Part shown: positions 42,559 through 50,857 of the stretch, one piece after another
Numbering within the stretch: position 1 is the first letter of the stretch
How the letters are laid out: each line of letters opens with the position of its first letter
Translations under genes and position numbers: made by a program
Assembly (NCBI RefSeq): GCF_000808015.1
Contig: NZ_JWHR01000097.1
Span: forward strand, 1-55,051
DNA length: 55,051 bases
Reading direction: 5' to 3'
DNA from: Terrisporobacter othiniensis
GTDB taxonomy: Bacteria; Bacillota; Clostridia; Peptostreptococcales; Peptostreptococcaceae
Notes under the pieces: model-generated
The model's input: the letters and a program-made list of their open reading frames with translations, nothing else
Told to the model about the DNA's origin: nothing
The model's database searches: none

Positions 42559-43071
42559 ATGTTTTATGAATATGATAGAATGGGGGCTGTTCAGTATGCA
42601 AGACGGTGGGCACTGGATAGGAATCCTAGATTTCAAGATTATGAAGAGTGGGGAGGAAATTGTACTAACTATATTTCTCAGTGTGTTAATGCTGGTGGAG
42701 TACCAATGGATCCTTATGGCGGCAATGTGATGAAAAAATGGTATTGGTATAGCGATAAAAATAGAACACCTAGTTGGACTGGAGCGCAGCCTTTTTTTGA
42801 GTATTTTACTGGGAATAATAATGATGATACTGATAATTTTGGTGTATATGCGGCAGAAGCTGATTATGATGAATTGGAGCTTGGTGATGTTGTTCAACTT
42901 ATTAAAGATGGCAAGGCATATCATACAATGATAATCACTAGGATTTTGTTAGATGGGGATGAAGTGTATGACTATCTAATAAGTCAAAATACTTATGATT
43001 TATTAGATTATCCTTTAAGTTTAAAAGTGGGTGAAAGGCGATATTTAAAAATATTTGGATATTATAAGTAA
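42559..43071 (+). CDS. Amidase_6-domain protein
   Basis: A 170-residue protein made almost entirely of an amidase_6 (CHAP/NlpC-like papain-fold) domain. The likely catalytic cysteine lies in EWGGNCTNYISQCVNAGG, and the following histidine in KAYHTMIITRI. No signal peptide is visible, which is odd for a wall hydrolase; it may act in the mother cell or forespore, or be released by lysis. GGGGTG precedes the ATG. It is paired with the DUF3298-like gene upstream. Confidence 0.82.
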   Translation: MFYEYDRMGAVQYARRWALDRNPRFQDYEEWGGNCTNYISQCVNAGGVPMDPYGGNVMKKWYWYSDKNRTPSWTGAQPFFEYFTGNNNDDTDNFGVYAAEADYDELELGDVVQLIKDGKAYHTMIITRILLDGDEVYDYLISQNTYDLLDYPLSLKVGERRYLKIFGYYK

Positions 43072-43157
43072 GTTGAAAAGAATCTTTCTTGGTGTTAAAA
43101 TAAATTTATCAGAATTATTTTCATTATAAGGGATAATATGCTAAGAAGGGTGAAATT

Positions 43158-43973
43158 ATGGCAAGAAAAAGTAAAAAAGGAAAACATAGAAGAAAAAAAA
43201 CAACTAGAATAGATAAAAGAAAATTGGTTCTTGTAGTTGTATGTTTATTAATATTGACATTTGGTTTATTTAAGGCCTTCCAAGCTGTAGCATCAGGTGT
43301 ATCTGTGGCAAAAGAGAATGTAGGCTCTCTTATTACAGCGGTATTTGGAGAAGGTGAAGATACAAGTAAAGTAAATAAAGATAAACAATTTGATTTGGAA
43401 GAGGAGAATACTACCGAAAAGAAGAAATATGTAGTATATATTGATGTAGGTCGTGGAGGTGCTGATGCAGGATATAAAACTAAAAATGGTATTTTAGAAA
43501 AAGATGTGAATTTACAAATAAGTAAATTGGTATCATCAAGATTATCTTCTCAAGGAGACATTAGTGTGGTTGTATCTAGAAATACAGACATAGCATTATC
43601 TAATAGTGAAAGAGTAGAAGATGGAAATAAACAAAATGCTGATGTTTTTGTATCTATTCGTATGGCGGGAAATGAGGACCCTACTGCAGAGGGAGTTCAA
43701 ACATTTTATAGAGTAGGAGCGAATGATGCTTCGGATGAACTTGCTACACTAGTACAAAAGTCTGTGGCAGCCTATGTGGATTTAAAGGATAGAGGAGTTA
43801 CACCTTTTACATTCGATATATTAAAAAATAATAATATGCCAGCTATATTATTACAATGTGGTTTTTTAAGTAATCCTAAGGAAGAAAAAAAATTAACAAA
43901 TCCTGAGTTCCAGAAAGATTTGGCAGAAGGAATATCTCAAGGAATATTATCTTTTTTAGATGCTCAAGGATAA
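43158..43973 (+). CDS. Amidase_3 homologue with a degraded active site (pseudoenzyme)
   Basis: A 271-residue protein: a basic N-terminal tail, one membrane helix (about residues 23-40), a linker, and an N-acetylmuramoyl-L-alanine amidase domain (about 90-270). The fold is well kept (NGILEKDVNLQ with the zinc-ligand Glu E114, ADVFVSI, RGVTPF, GFLSNPKEE). The two zinc histidines are replaced: GRGG instead of GHGG (R99), and SIR instead of SIH (R168). The catalytic Glu before CGFLSN is Gln (Q233). It is therefore unlikely to cut peptidoglycan and may instead bind glycan or regulate an amidase. Confidence 0.88.
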   Translation: MARKSKKGKHRRKKTTRIDKRKLVLVVVCLLILTFGLFKAFQAVASGVSVAKENVGSLITAVFGEGEDTSKVNKDKQFDLEEENTTEKKKYVVYIDVGRGGADAGYKTKNGILEKDVNLQISKLVSSRLSSQGDISVVVSRNTDIALSNSERVEDGNKQNADVFVSIRMAGNEDPTAEGVQTFYRVGANDASDELATLVQKSVAAYVDLKDRGVTPFTFDILKNNNMPAILLQCGFLSNPKEEKKLTNPEFQKDLAEGISQGILSFLDAQG

Positions 43974-43989
43974 AACAGGAGGAAGAAGA

Positions 43990-44448
43990 ATGGAAAATCT
44001 ACAAGTAAAAAAAGTTTTATTAGAGGAAGCCCTAAGGAAGAAATCTATGGAAAATATGTTTACTATTGTAGAAAAAGATAACCTAGTTTTATTTAGATCA
44101 TTTCAAGATATTTATGCTAATAATTGTTTAACAGCTATTATTTTAAGCGAATCTGCTTATACAATGATAAATATTTTCTTTGGAAAACTAACGTTAGAAG
44201 ATAAACGAGAAGAAGTATTAAAGTTAATCAATGATTTAAATATATCATATACAGCAAATAAATTTGTACTTAGTCAAAGTAATGAACTTATACTTCAAGT
44301 TCCTTATATATCATTGGTGGATGATTTCAATGGAGAAATAGTGATTGATTTACTTCGTGAGTTGTTAATAATATTAGTAAAAAAAGAATATATTAAGTTT
44401 CAAGACATACTTGGAGATAGTATGATGATGGACTTTAAAAATAATTAA
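43990..44448 (+). CDS. Small cytoplasmic protein, function unknown
   Basis: A 152-residue protein with no signal or membrane segment. It alternates strands and helices in a way that recalls YbjN or secretion-chaperone folds (MFTIVEKDNLVLFRSFQDIY; ILSESAYTMINIFFGKL; KFVLSQSNELILQVPYISLVDDF). The assignment is weak. AGGAGGAAG sets ATG 43990; the in-frame ATG at 43960 lies inside the pseudo-amidase gene. The gap to that gene is 16 bp, so the two form an operon and may work together. Confidence 0.6.
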   Translation: MENLQVKKVLLEEALRKKSMENMFTIVEKDNLVLFRSFQDIYANNCLTAIILSESAYTMINIFFGKLTLEDKREEVLKLINDLNISYTANKFVLSQSNELILQVPYISLVDDFNGEIVIDLLRELLIILVKKEYIKFQDILGDSMMMDFKNN

Positions 44449-44449
44449 T

Positions 44450-44484
44450 AGAAAATCCTTAAGCATTTGCTTAAGGATTTTCTA
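44450..44484 (+). terminator. Terminator after the pseudo-amidase operon
   Basis: A 15-bp stem AGAAAATCCTTAAGC (44450-44464) with its complement (44469-44483), loop ATTT. The T tract is short. Confidence 0.75.
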
Positions 44485-44564
44485 TGTTTATAATAAATAC
44501 GTATAAAAAATTACACATAATGGTAATAATTTCAAATAAGAAATTTTAAAAGAAAGGATTAATT

Positions 44565-44966
44565 ATGTGTAAAATAACTGATTTTTATCAATTTAAATAC
44601 TGTAGAGGGAATTACTTTATAAATGTATTTATTAATAAAGAGTCAGCAGAGGGAATAAAGTCACTATTAATAGAAAAGTTAAAAGAAAAAAAATTAAGTA
44701 AAGAATATAGATGTGTTTATACTATATTAAAGGATAAAATAAATGAAAACATGAAAGAAAGTATTTATGTAAAACTTAGAATAAATAAATGCTATTTACA
44801 ATATTTGAAGGATTTATATTATGATTTTTATGACAGAGAAGAAAGTGTATACATTAAAGAAGTAATATGTCATTTACAATATTTTATTAACGAAGATGGA
44901 GATAATATAATTAATTTTTACGATTTGATAGAAAATACAAAAATAAAAGCACTATCAAAAATGTAA
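44565..44966 (+). CDS. Small hypothetical protein
   Basis: A 133-residue lysine-rich protein without membrane segments or a recognised domain. It reads as mixed alpha/beta, with a Cys-Tyr-rich middle (EYRCVYTILKDKINENMKE; NKCYLQYLKDLYYDFYDREE). AAAGGA precedes the ATG at normal spacing and the codon use matches its neighbours, so it is probably a real gene. It ends in a terminator shared with cotJC on the other strand. Confidence 0.5.
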   Translation: MCKITDFYQFKYCRGNYFINVFINKESAEGIKSLLIEKLKEKKLSKEYRCVYTILKDKINENMKESIYVKLRINKCYLQYLKDLYYDFYDREESVYIKEVICHLQYFINEDGDNIINFYDLIENTKIKALSKM

Positions 44967-44985
44967 ATTTTGATCTAAATAAAAT

Positions 44986-45038
44986 ATAAAAGGTTGCAGG
45001 TAAAAAATTTAACACTCTATTTACCTGCAACCTTTTTA
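44986..45038. terminator. Bidirectional terminator
   Basis: AAAAGGTTGCAGGTAAA (44988-45004) pairs with its complement at 45020-45036. A/T flanks on both sides allow use by the hypothetical gene (plus) and cotJC (minus). Confidence 0.88.
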
Positions 45039-45054
45039 AATATATTTTTAAATA

Positions 45055-45627
45055 TTAAAATATTTTCTTACAATCGGTATAATCATAAACATCCATCAAA
45101 GCCTCCCCAAATCTTTGATAATGAACGATTTCTCTTTCTGCTAAAAATCTTAAAACAGCAATTATATCAACATCATCAGTAAGATTGATTAATTGATAAT
45201 AAGTAGCAAGTGCTTTTTGCTCAGCTGCCATATCTTCGTGCAAGTTAGTTATAGAATCTCCAAATACATTAATATAAGAAGTTGTAAAAGGAGAACCATT
45301 TGCATCGCTTGGTTGCAAGCCATGTCCAAATTGGGCAAAGTTTGGCCCTAATCCACATGCTTTCATTTCTTCTGGTGTTGCATCCTCAGTTAATTGATAA
45401 AGCATAGAGGATATTACCTCAACATGAGCTAATTCTTCTGTACCAATATCTGTTAATAGCCCTTTTGTTTTTCCAGTAGGCATTGTATATCTTTGTTGTA
45501 AATATCTAAGTGCAGCAGCCATCTCTCCATTTGGGCCACCAAGTTGAGTCATTATAAGTTTAGCCATTCTTAAATCTTTACATCTTAAAACAACTGGAAA
45601 TTGTAATGTTTTTTCATATATCCACAT
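45055..45627 (-). CDS. cotJC: Spore coat protein CotJC, manganese-catalase family
   Basis: A 190-residue ferritin-like manganese catalase of the spore coat. It begins MWIYEKTLQFPV like other CotJC proteins and carries the metal-ligand helices with GEMAAALRYLQQRYTM, ELAHVEVISSMLYQL, LHEDMAAEQKALATYYQL and FLAEREIVHYQRFGEAL. It probably removes hydrogen peroxide at the spore surface. GGGGGA lies upstream on the minus strand. It is last in the cotJABC operon. Confidence 0.95.
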   Translation of the reverse strand: MWIYEKTLQFPVVLRCKDLRMAKLIMTQLGGPNGEMAAALRYLQQRYTMPTGKTKGLLTDIGTEELAHVEVISSMLYQLTEDATPEEMKACGLGPNFAQFGHGLQPSDANGSPFTTSYINVFGDSITNLHEDMAAEQKALATYYQLINLTDDVDIIAVLRFLAEREIVHYQRFGEALMDVYDYTDCKKIF

Positions 45628-45653
45628 ATATTTAAATCCCCCTATTTTTTTAT

Positions 45654-45920
45654 CTATTCATAATATTCTTTTTGCCATGGCCAAGGGTCGTCAACCCATT
45701 GGAAAGGACAAGCGCTGCTACTATGACCAAAGTTCATCAAAGGTCCGTATTTTTTTTCATAAGCTTTAACTGCTTGCTCAAACTGTTGCCCAAGAGAGTT
45801 ATATAAACATACAGCATTTTTATCTTCTGGATGATTATCTAAATACAAATTTAAATCTACGCATGCAAAGCATAGTTCTTGAATTTTTACTATTTGTTCT
45901 CCTCTGCTCATACTAGCCAT
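45654..45920 (-). CDS. cotJB: Spore coat protein CotJB
   Basis: An 88-residue helical protein of the CotJB family, needed with CotJA to place CotJC in the coat. Characteristic segments are IQELCFACVDLNLYLDNHPEDK and the aromatic end WVDDPWPWQKEYYE. Its ATG overlaps the cotJA stop as TAATG, and the ribosome site AGGAGG lies inside cotJA, so the two are translationally coupled. Confidence 0.93.
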   Translation of the reverse strand: MASMSRGEQIVKIQELCFACVDLNLYLDNHPEDKNAVCLYNSLGQQFEQAVKAYEKKYGPLMNFGHSSSACPFQWVDDPWPWQKEYYE

Positions 45921-46129
45921 TATTTTCTACCTCCTACTCTTTTTCTAGGTGATGAATATAATGCTGGGTTGTACATTTCAGAATCATATAAGTTTAATTC
46001 TGGAAAAATTGTTCCATATTTTAATGCACATTCAAGATTATATATTTTTGTTAGCACTTGATCATTCACATATGGTCTTACTAAACAGCAGCCACAGTTT
46101 TGTGACACTCCTCGAGATGTATTTTCCAT
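45920..46129 (-). CDS. cotJA: Spore coat-associated protein CotJA
   Basis: A 69-residue protein that starts the operon. The family pattern is seen in RPYVNDQVLTKIYNLECALKYGTIFPELNL. AAGGAGG precedes the ATG on the minus strand. A sigma-E promoter is expected from work on Bacillus; GAATA about 75 bp upstream with a loose AT-rich -10 is compatible but not convincing. Confidence 0.92.
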   Translation of the reverse strand: MENTSRGVSQNCGCCLVRPYVNDQVLTKIYNLECALKYGTIFPELNLYDSEMYNPALYSSPRKRVGGRK

Positions 46130-46282
46130 ATTGTCAAAACCTCCTTGTTGAATTAGATATTTCTATCTTAATTCTATACTATTCAAATTATTCGAAATCG
46201 TGAGTGCTTGCTTGTATAAAACCTATGAAATATGATAAAATTAAATTTATGCATAGATATGTAGAGAATATGAGGTGAAAAG

Positions 46283-47152
46283 ATGAGTGAATTAGCAGGA
46301 AATGGCTGTCAAATAATAGTACCTTTTGACGAGCGTAAACCTTTAAAAGAAATCGAAAAAAGTATATTAAAAAAATATAGAAAATACACTTGGTCTAAAT
46401 TTATAAAAGCAATAAAAGATTATAAATTAGTTGAAGAAGGAGATAAAATTGCTGTAGCAATATCTGGTGGAAAAGATAGTTTACTTATGGCGAAAATGTT
46501 CCAAGAATTAAAAAGACATGGACAGGTAAACTTTGAACTAGAATTTATAGCAATGGACCCAGGATATCACAAAGATATAAGACAATTATTAATAGATAAC
46601 TGTGAGTATTTAGAAATACCAATAAAATTATTCGATGCAAATATATTTGAAGTAGCAGATGAAATAGCAAGTGATTACCCTTGCTATATGTGTGCAAGAA
46701 TGAGAAGAGGAGCTTTATATAATAAAGCTGAAGAATTAGGGTGTAATAAATTAGCTTTAGGTCACCATTTTGATGATGTTATAGAAACAACTATGCTTAA
46801 TTTATTGTGTGCTGGAAACTTTAAAACAATGCTTCCAAAACTTAATTCAACAAACTTTGATGGAATACAAATAATAAGACCTCTTTATTATATAAGAGAA
46901 GAAAGTATTATAAAATTCATACAAAATAGTGGTATCTGGCCTCTAAACTGTGCTTGTATGGTTGCAGCTAAAAAGACAGGAAATAAAAGGTATGAAATAA
47001 AAGATTTAATTAAATCTCTAGGAGATAACTTCCAAGAGGTTGAAAAATCAATATTTAGATCGGCACAAAATGTATATTTAGACTCAGTTTTAGGCTGGGA
47101 ACAAGATGGGAAAAAACACTCTTTCTTAGATAAATTTGAAAATGAAGAATAA
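46283..47152 (+). CDS. TtcA-like PP-loop tRNA thiolation protein
   Basis: A 289-residue ATP-pyrophosphatase of the TtcA/TtuA group, which installs 2-thiocytidine or related thiolated bases in tRNA. The PP-loop is AVAISGGKDSLLM. The iron-sulfur-binding CYMCARMRRG follows near residue 136, with GHHFDDVIETTMLNLL after it. A further cysteine pair occurs in PLNCACMVA. GAGGTG precedes the ATG. It stands alone between cotJA (divergent) and a terminator. TtcA itself is mainly proteobacterial, so the exact tRNA position is uncertain. Confidence 0.85.
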   Translation: MSELAGNGCQIIVPFDERKPLKEIEKSILKKYRKYTWSKFIKAIKDYKLVEEGDKIAVAISGGKDSLLMAKMFQELKRHGQVNFELEFIAMDPGYHKDIRQLLIDNCEYLEIPIKLFDANIFEVADEIASDYPCYMCARMRRGALYNKAEELGCNKLALGHHFDDVIETTMLNLLCAGNFKTMLPKLNSTNFDGIQIIRPLYYIREESIIKFIQNSGIWPLNCACMVAAKKTGNKRYEIKDLIKSLGDNFQEVEKSIFRSAQNVYLDSVLGWEQDGKKHSFLDKFENEE

Positions 47153-47160
47153 AATACAAA

Positions 47161-47194
47161 ATAACCGTTGAAATAATAATTCAACGGTTTTTCT
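47161..47194 (+). terminator. Terminator after the TtcA-like gene
   Basis: AACCGTTGAA (47163-47172) pairs with TTCAACGGTT (47180-47189), then Ts. Confidence 0.88.
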
Positions 47195-47247
47195 TTATGT
47201 TAATTATGATAAAATATAATTATAGCTATAAAGAGAGGGGAATTATT

Positions 47248-48258
47248 TTGAAGAAGATTTACATGGATTTTGAAATGAATATGCCAAGTTCCAAAAGTAA
47301 GAGGGAGAGCTTTAAAGCAGAAATTATAGCAATTGGAGCCATTAAATATGATACTAAAAGTGGGAAAATAGATAAATTCAAATCTTTAATCAAACCAGTT
47401 ACTAGTCAAGAGGTTTTTCCGCATATTGAGGAACTTACACATATAACAACAGAAGATTTACAAACTGCGCCAACTTATGAAAGTGTGATGAGAGATTTTA
47501 AATCATGGCTTGGCATATATACAGATATTGAAGGTATTTACACATTTGGAAATTTAGATTTAACGTGTTTTAATTATACTGATAGACTAAGTTCTCAAAA
47601 AAATAATCATCCTAGATTTCTAAGTAATATAAGAGAACTATTTGTGGATATTAAAGATAAGTATATAAATTATGGAATTAAATGTATGAACTATGTATCT
47701 CTAAAAAATCTTTTAGAATATGCAAATGTAAAGTTTTGTGGTGATGCTCATGATCCATTATACGATGCTTATAATTTATATATACTAGATAAAGTTTTAG
47801 AAGAAAATGATAAAATAAGAAATTTACTAATAATACATGACTTTTTAAAACCACCTTTTATTACTTTGAATGAAGATTTAGAAAATAGATTTGAAGAATA
47901 TAGACAATATTTATATAACCAAAGTGGGGAGTTTGATATTTATTGTATATCATTAGAAGTAATTAAAACTATAAAAACTTATTTAACATCTATAAAAGAA
48001 ATAAATGTCCATGATATAGATATAGTTCGAGATATAAGCAAAAAACTAGAATCATTAGATAAACTAAAAGATATAAAAGAGGGATATTTTTATGTGCTAG
48101 ATAATTTGTATCTAGATATGAAGGAATTGTTAGATGATGCTCTTTTATATAAATTAAACCAAAAAGAATATGAAGAAGAAATAGATAATATAATAGATTT
48201 ATTTAATGAAGATTTAGAAGTTGAAAATATAACTGAAGTAGCAACTGATATAACGTAA
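47248..48258 (+). CDS. DEDDh exonuclease with long C-terminal extension
   Basis: A 336-residue protein. The first 190 residues form an RNase T/KapD-like 3'-5' exonuclease fold: acidic pair in IYMDFEMN, LDLTCFNY with an Asp, and HDPLYDAYNLY with the His/Asp pair. The remaining 145 residues are helical and acidic with no known domain. The start is TTG at 47248 behind AGAGGGG; in-frame ATGs at 47197 and 47206 lack a ribosome site. It may degrade RNA or DNA ends; KapD relatives affect sporulation timing. Confidence 0.78.
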   Translation: MKKIYMDFEMNMPSSKSKRESFKAEIIAIGAIKYDTKSGKIDKFKSLIKPVTSQEVFPHIEELTHITTEDLQTAPTYESVMRDFKSWLGIYTDIEGIYTFGNLDLTCFNYTDRLSSQKNNHPRFLSNIRELFVDIKDKYINYGIKCMNYVSLKNLLEYANVKFCGDAHDPLYDAYNLYILDKVLEENDKIRNLLIIHDFLKPPFITLNEDLENRFEEYRQYLYNQSGEFDIYCISLEVIKTIKTYLTSIKEINVHDIDIVRDISKKLESLDKLKDIKEGYFYVLDNLYLDMKELLDDALLYKLNQKEYEEEIDNIIDLFNEDLEVENITEVATDIT

Positions 48259-48287
48259 AATGATTTCAAAAGAAATCATTTTTTTTG
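48257..48287 (+). terminator. Terminator after the exonuclease gene
   Basis: AAAATGATTTC (48257-48267) pairs with GAAATCATTTT (48272-48282), followed by a T run. Confidence 0.88.
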
Positions 48288-48356
48288 TTTTAAATAATAA
48301 ATATTATAAATATAAATATAAATAAGAAAGAAAATTATGTAAGAGGAGGAGGTTGT

Positions 48357-49055
48357 ATGTTTATAACTACAGTTATCAAAATGTCCACAGTTTTAAAGGT
48401 AATATTTTTTATTGTCCTTGTAGTAGTAATTATAAGGTATATAAAAAATATAAAAGCATCTGTTGTAGGGAGTAAAAAAACTATTAATTATCTGTTGAGA
48501 AGAAACACCAAATCATTACTTAAAAATAGATACAATATGTTTAATATACATAATAGGAATGAAGATGCCAAGGTGTACAACATAAATAGTGATGAAGATG
48601 TAATTAGATATGCAAATGGAGATGTTTACAAAGGGCAAATCAAAAGTGGCATAAGAGAAGGACTTGGAACTTGCTACTTTGCAAACAAAGATGTTTATGA
48701 AGGTATGTGGAAAGATGATAAGATGGAGTGTGTAGGTAAGTATGTATTTGCGGATAGATCTTTTTACAGTGGTGATTTTAAAAATGGATGTAAAGAAGGT
48801 ATAGGAGTTTATACTTGTGATGACTACAAATATATTGGCCAGTACTATGCAGATAGAAAGGGTCGAGTAGGAACTTTTCACCTACCAGAAAATTCATATT
48901 TAAAGGTTATTATTGAAAATGGAACAATTGTGGAGGGCACATATATAAGAGAAGGACATGAAGAGGAATATATTTATAATGTGGACTTAAGTAATGAAAG
49001 AGAAGTGATTAAAAATATTAGATCTTATTTTGTGAGAGATGTTTCTAATATATAA
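48357..49055 (+). CDS. Membrane-anchored MORN-repeat protein
   Basis: A 232-residue protein with one N-terminal membrane helix (about residues 11-27: VLKVIFFIVLVVVIIRYI). From about residue 81 there are at least three to four MORN repeats: YANGDVYKGQIKSGIREGLG, YEGMWKDDKMECVG, YSGDFKNGCKEGIGVY and YIGQYYADRKG. Bacterial MORN proteins are thought to be membrane-linked scaffolds. GAGGAGG precedes the ATG. It lies 24 bp before an intracellular subtilase gene, so the two are probably co-expressed and may be partners. Confidence 0.85.
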   Translation: MFITTVIKMSTVLKVIFFIVLVVVIIRYIKNIKASVVGSKKTINYLLRRNTKSLLKNRYNMFNIHNRNEDAKVYNINSDEDVIRYANGDVYKGQIKSGIREGLGTCYFANKDVYEGMWKDDKMECVGKYVFADRSFYSGDFKNGCKEGIGVYTCDDYKYIGQYYADRKGRVGTFHLPENSYLKVIIENGTIVEGTYIREGHEEEYIYNVDLSNEREVIKNIRSYFVRDVSNI

Positions 49056-49079
49056 TTTAATAATATTGGAGTGAATATT

Positions 49080-50009
49080 ATGAAAAATCAAAATGAGGAT
49101 TATAAAGTAAAGCTTGTACCATTTGTTATGAATCGTGGAGTGAAGAATGCAGGAAAGACACCTTATGGAGTAGCTATGATTCAAGCAAAAAATATGTGGA
49201 GTGAATCTAACAGGGGAGAGGGAATAAATATTGCTGTAATAGATTCTGGTTGTGATATAGAACATGAAAGTTTAAAGGATAATATAGCGCTTGTTAGAAA
49301 TTTTACGGATGAAGATAAAAAAAATCCTAATATTGTTGTGGATAGAGTTGGTCATGGAACTCATGTGGCAGGAATTATAGCCGCCAATGGAGATAATAAT
49401 ACAATTTTCGGAGTTGCTCCATGGGCAAATTTGTATATCTTGAAGGCTATTGATAGAACTGGAAGTGGAAAAGTAAGCTGGGTAATTAATGCTATAAATT
49501 ATGCAGTAGAAAAAAAAGTTGATATTATATCAATGTCTCTCGGTATGTCAAATGATGACCCAAAGTTAGAAAAAGCTATAAAGAATGCTATTAATAATAA
49601 TATATTAGTAGTATGTGCAGCTGGTAATGAAGGAGATGGAAATGCAAATGATTTTGAATATTCATATCCAGCATCTTATGTAGATGTGATATCTGTTGGA
49701 GCTGTAGATAAAAAAGGAGTGCCTGCTAGCTTTACAAATTCAAACTTAGTAGTAGATTTAGTGGCGCCGGGAGTAGATATAGTATCTACTTATCCTAATA
49801 ATCAATTTGCTAGCTTAAGTGGAACTAGTATGGCAGCACCTCATGTTACTGGAAGTTTAGCATTATTGAAAAACTGGTCACACGAAGAATTTCAAAGGGA
49901 TTTAACTCAAGAGGAAATTTATGCACAACTTATAAAATACACAAAAAATTTAGGATATCCCAGAACCGTACAAGGAAATGGATTAGTTTATTTAAAAGAT
50001 AAAAAATAA
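49080..50009 (+). CDS. Intracellular subtilisin-type serine protease
   Basis: A 309-residue S8 family protease with the full catalytic triad: Asp in AVIDSGCDIEHE, His in VGHGTHVAGIIAANG and Ser in LSGTSMAAPHVTG. There is no signal peptide. The short N-terminus KVKLVPFVM with GVAMIQA resembles the LIPY-type inhibitory extension of Bacillus intracellular proteases, so it likely acts in the cytoplasm and is activated by removal of that tail. GGAG precedes ATG 49080; GTG 49071 would overlap the ribosome site. It pairs with the MORN gene upstream. Confidence 0.92.
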   Translation: MKNQNEDYKVKLVPFVMNRGVKNAGKTPYGVAMIQAKNMWSESNRGEGINIAVIDSGCDIEHESLKDNIALVRNFTDEDKKNPNIVVDRVGHGTHVAGIIAANGDNNTIFGVAPWANLYILKAIDRTGSGKVSWVINAINYAVEKKVDIISMSLGMSNDDPKLEKAIKNAINNNILVVCAAGNEGDGNANDFEYSYPASYVDVISVGAVDKKGVPASFTNSNLVVDLVAPGVDIVSTYPNNQFASLSGTSMAAPHVTGSLALLKNWSHEEFQRDLTQEEIYAQLIKYTKNLGYPRTVQGNGLVYLKDKK

Positions 50010-50018
50010 ATAATTTTT

Positions 50019-50060
50019 AAAGGCTTGAAACTTAATTATAATAAGTTTCAAGCCTTTTTT
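50019..50060 (+). terminator. Terminator after the subtilase
   Basis: AAAGGCTTGAAACTTA (50019-50034) pairs with TAAGTTTCAAGCCTTT (50042-50057), then Ts. Confidence 0.92.
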
Positions 50061-50185
50061 CTGGAAAAAATATAAAATTTTATTTTTTCTCTTAAAATTT
50101 AACAAAAAAATGGTATAATGTATAAGAAAGTAACAAAATTGTAACTAATTAGATGATTAAAATTAAAATATATGGAGTTGAGACA

Positions 50186-50857
50186 ATGATTAAATTTACA
50201 AAAGTAGAGAAACAATACTCTGACGGAAATAAATGTCTAAAAGATATAAATCTTAATATAGATAAAGGCGAGTTTGTTTTTCTAGTAGGACATTCAGGAG
50301 CTGGAAAATCAAGTCTTCTAAAATTAATAACTAGAGAAGAAAAACTTACAGATGGAAGAATTGTAGTTAACAATGAAAACATAACTAATATAAAAAATAG
50401 ATCTTTACATAAATACAGAAGAAATATAGGCATAGTCTTTCAAGATTACAGGTTAATCAAAGAAAAAACTGTATATGAAAACGTGGAATTGGCACTTAGA
50501 GTAGTAGGTGAAAAGCCAAAGAATATAAGACCTAAGGTTATGGAAGCTTTAGAAAGAGTTGGAATAGCTCATAAATATAAAAAATATCCAGATGAATTAT
50601 CAGGTGGAGAATGTCAAAGAGTTGGAATAGCAAGAGCTTTAGTAAATAATCCGTCAATTATTATAGCTGATGAGTGTACAGGAAACCTTGATATGGATAA
50701 TTCAATTTCTATAATGAAACTTCTAGATCAAATAAATAAAAAAGGGATTACAGTAATAATGGCTACTCATAACTTAGAGTTAGTAAGAGAATTTCCTAGA
50801 AGAATTGTTAAAATTGAAGGTGGCAAAATAATTTATGACACAAAGAGGTGCGAATAA
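50186..50857 (+). CDS. ftsE: Cell-division ABC ATPase FtsE
   Basis: A 223-residue ABC ATPase that joins FtsX at the inner membrane to drive peptidoglycan hydrolase activation at the septum. It has Walker A GHSGAGKSS, Q-loop VFQDYRL, signature LSGGE (with the FtsE-type Cys-Gln-Arg after it), Walker B IIIADE and H-loop ATHN. Walker B is followed by CTGNLD where most FtsE have PTGNLD. ATG 50186 follows GGAG; the in-frame ATG at 50153 adds 11 residues without support. Its stop overlaps the ftsX start. Confidence 0.95.
   Translation: MIKFTKVEKQYSDGNKCLKDINLNIDKGEFVFLVGHSGAGKSSLLKLITREEKLTDGRIVVNNENITNIKNRSLHKYRRNIGIVFQDYRLIKEKTVYENVELALRVVGEKPKNIRPKVMEALERVGIAHKYKKYPDELSGGECQRVGIARALVNNPSIIIADECTGNLDMDNSISIMKLLDQINKKGITVIMATHNLELVREFPRRIVKIEGGKIIYDTKRCE

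Noticed and set aside
42454..42924. Minus-strand 156-codon frame
   Set aside because: It overlaps two plus-strand genes with good ribosome sites and family matches, and shows no domain of its own.
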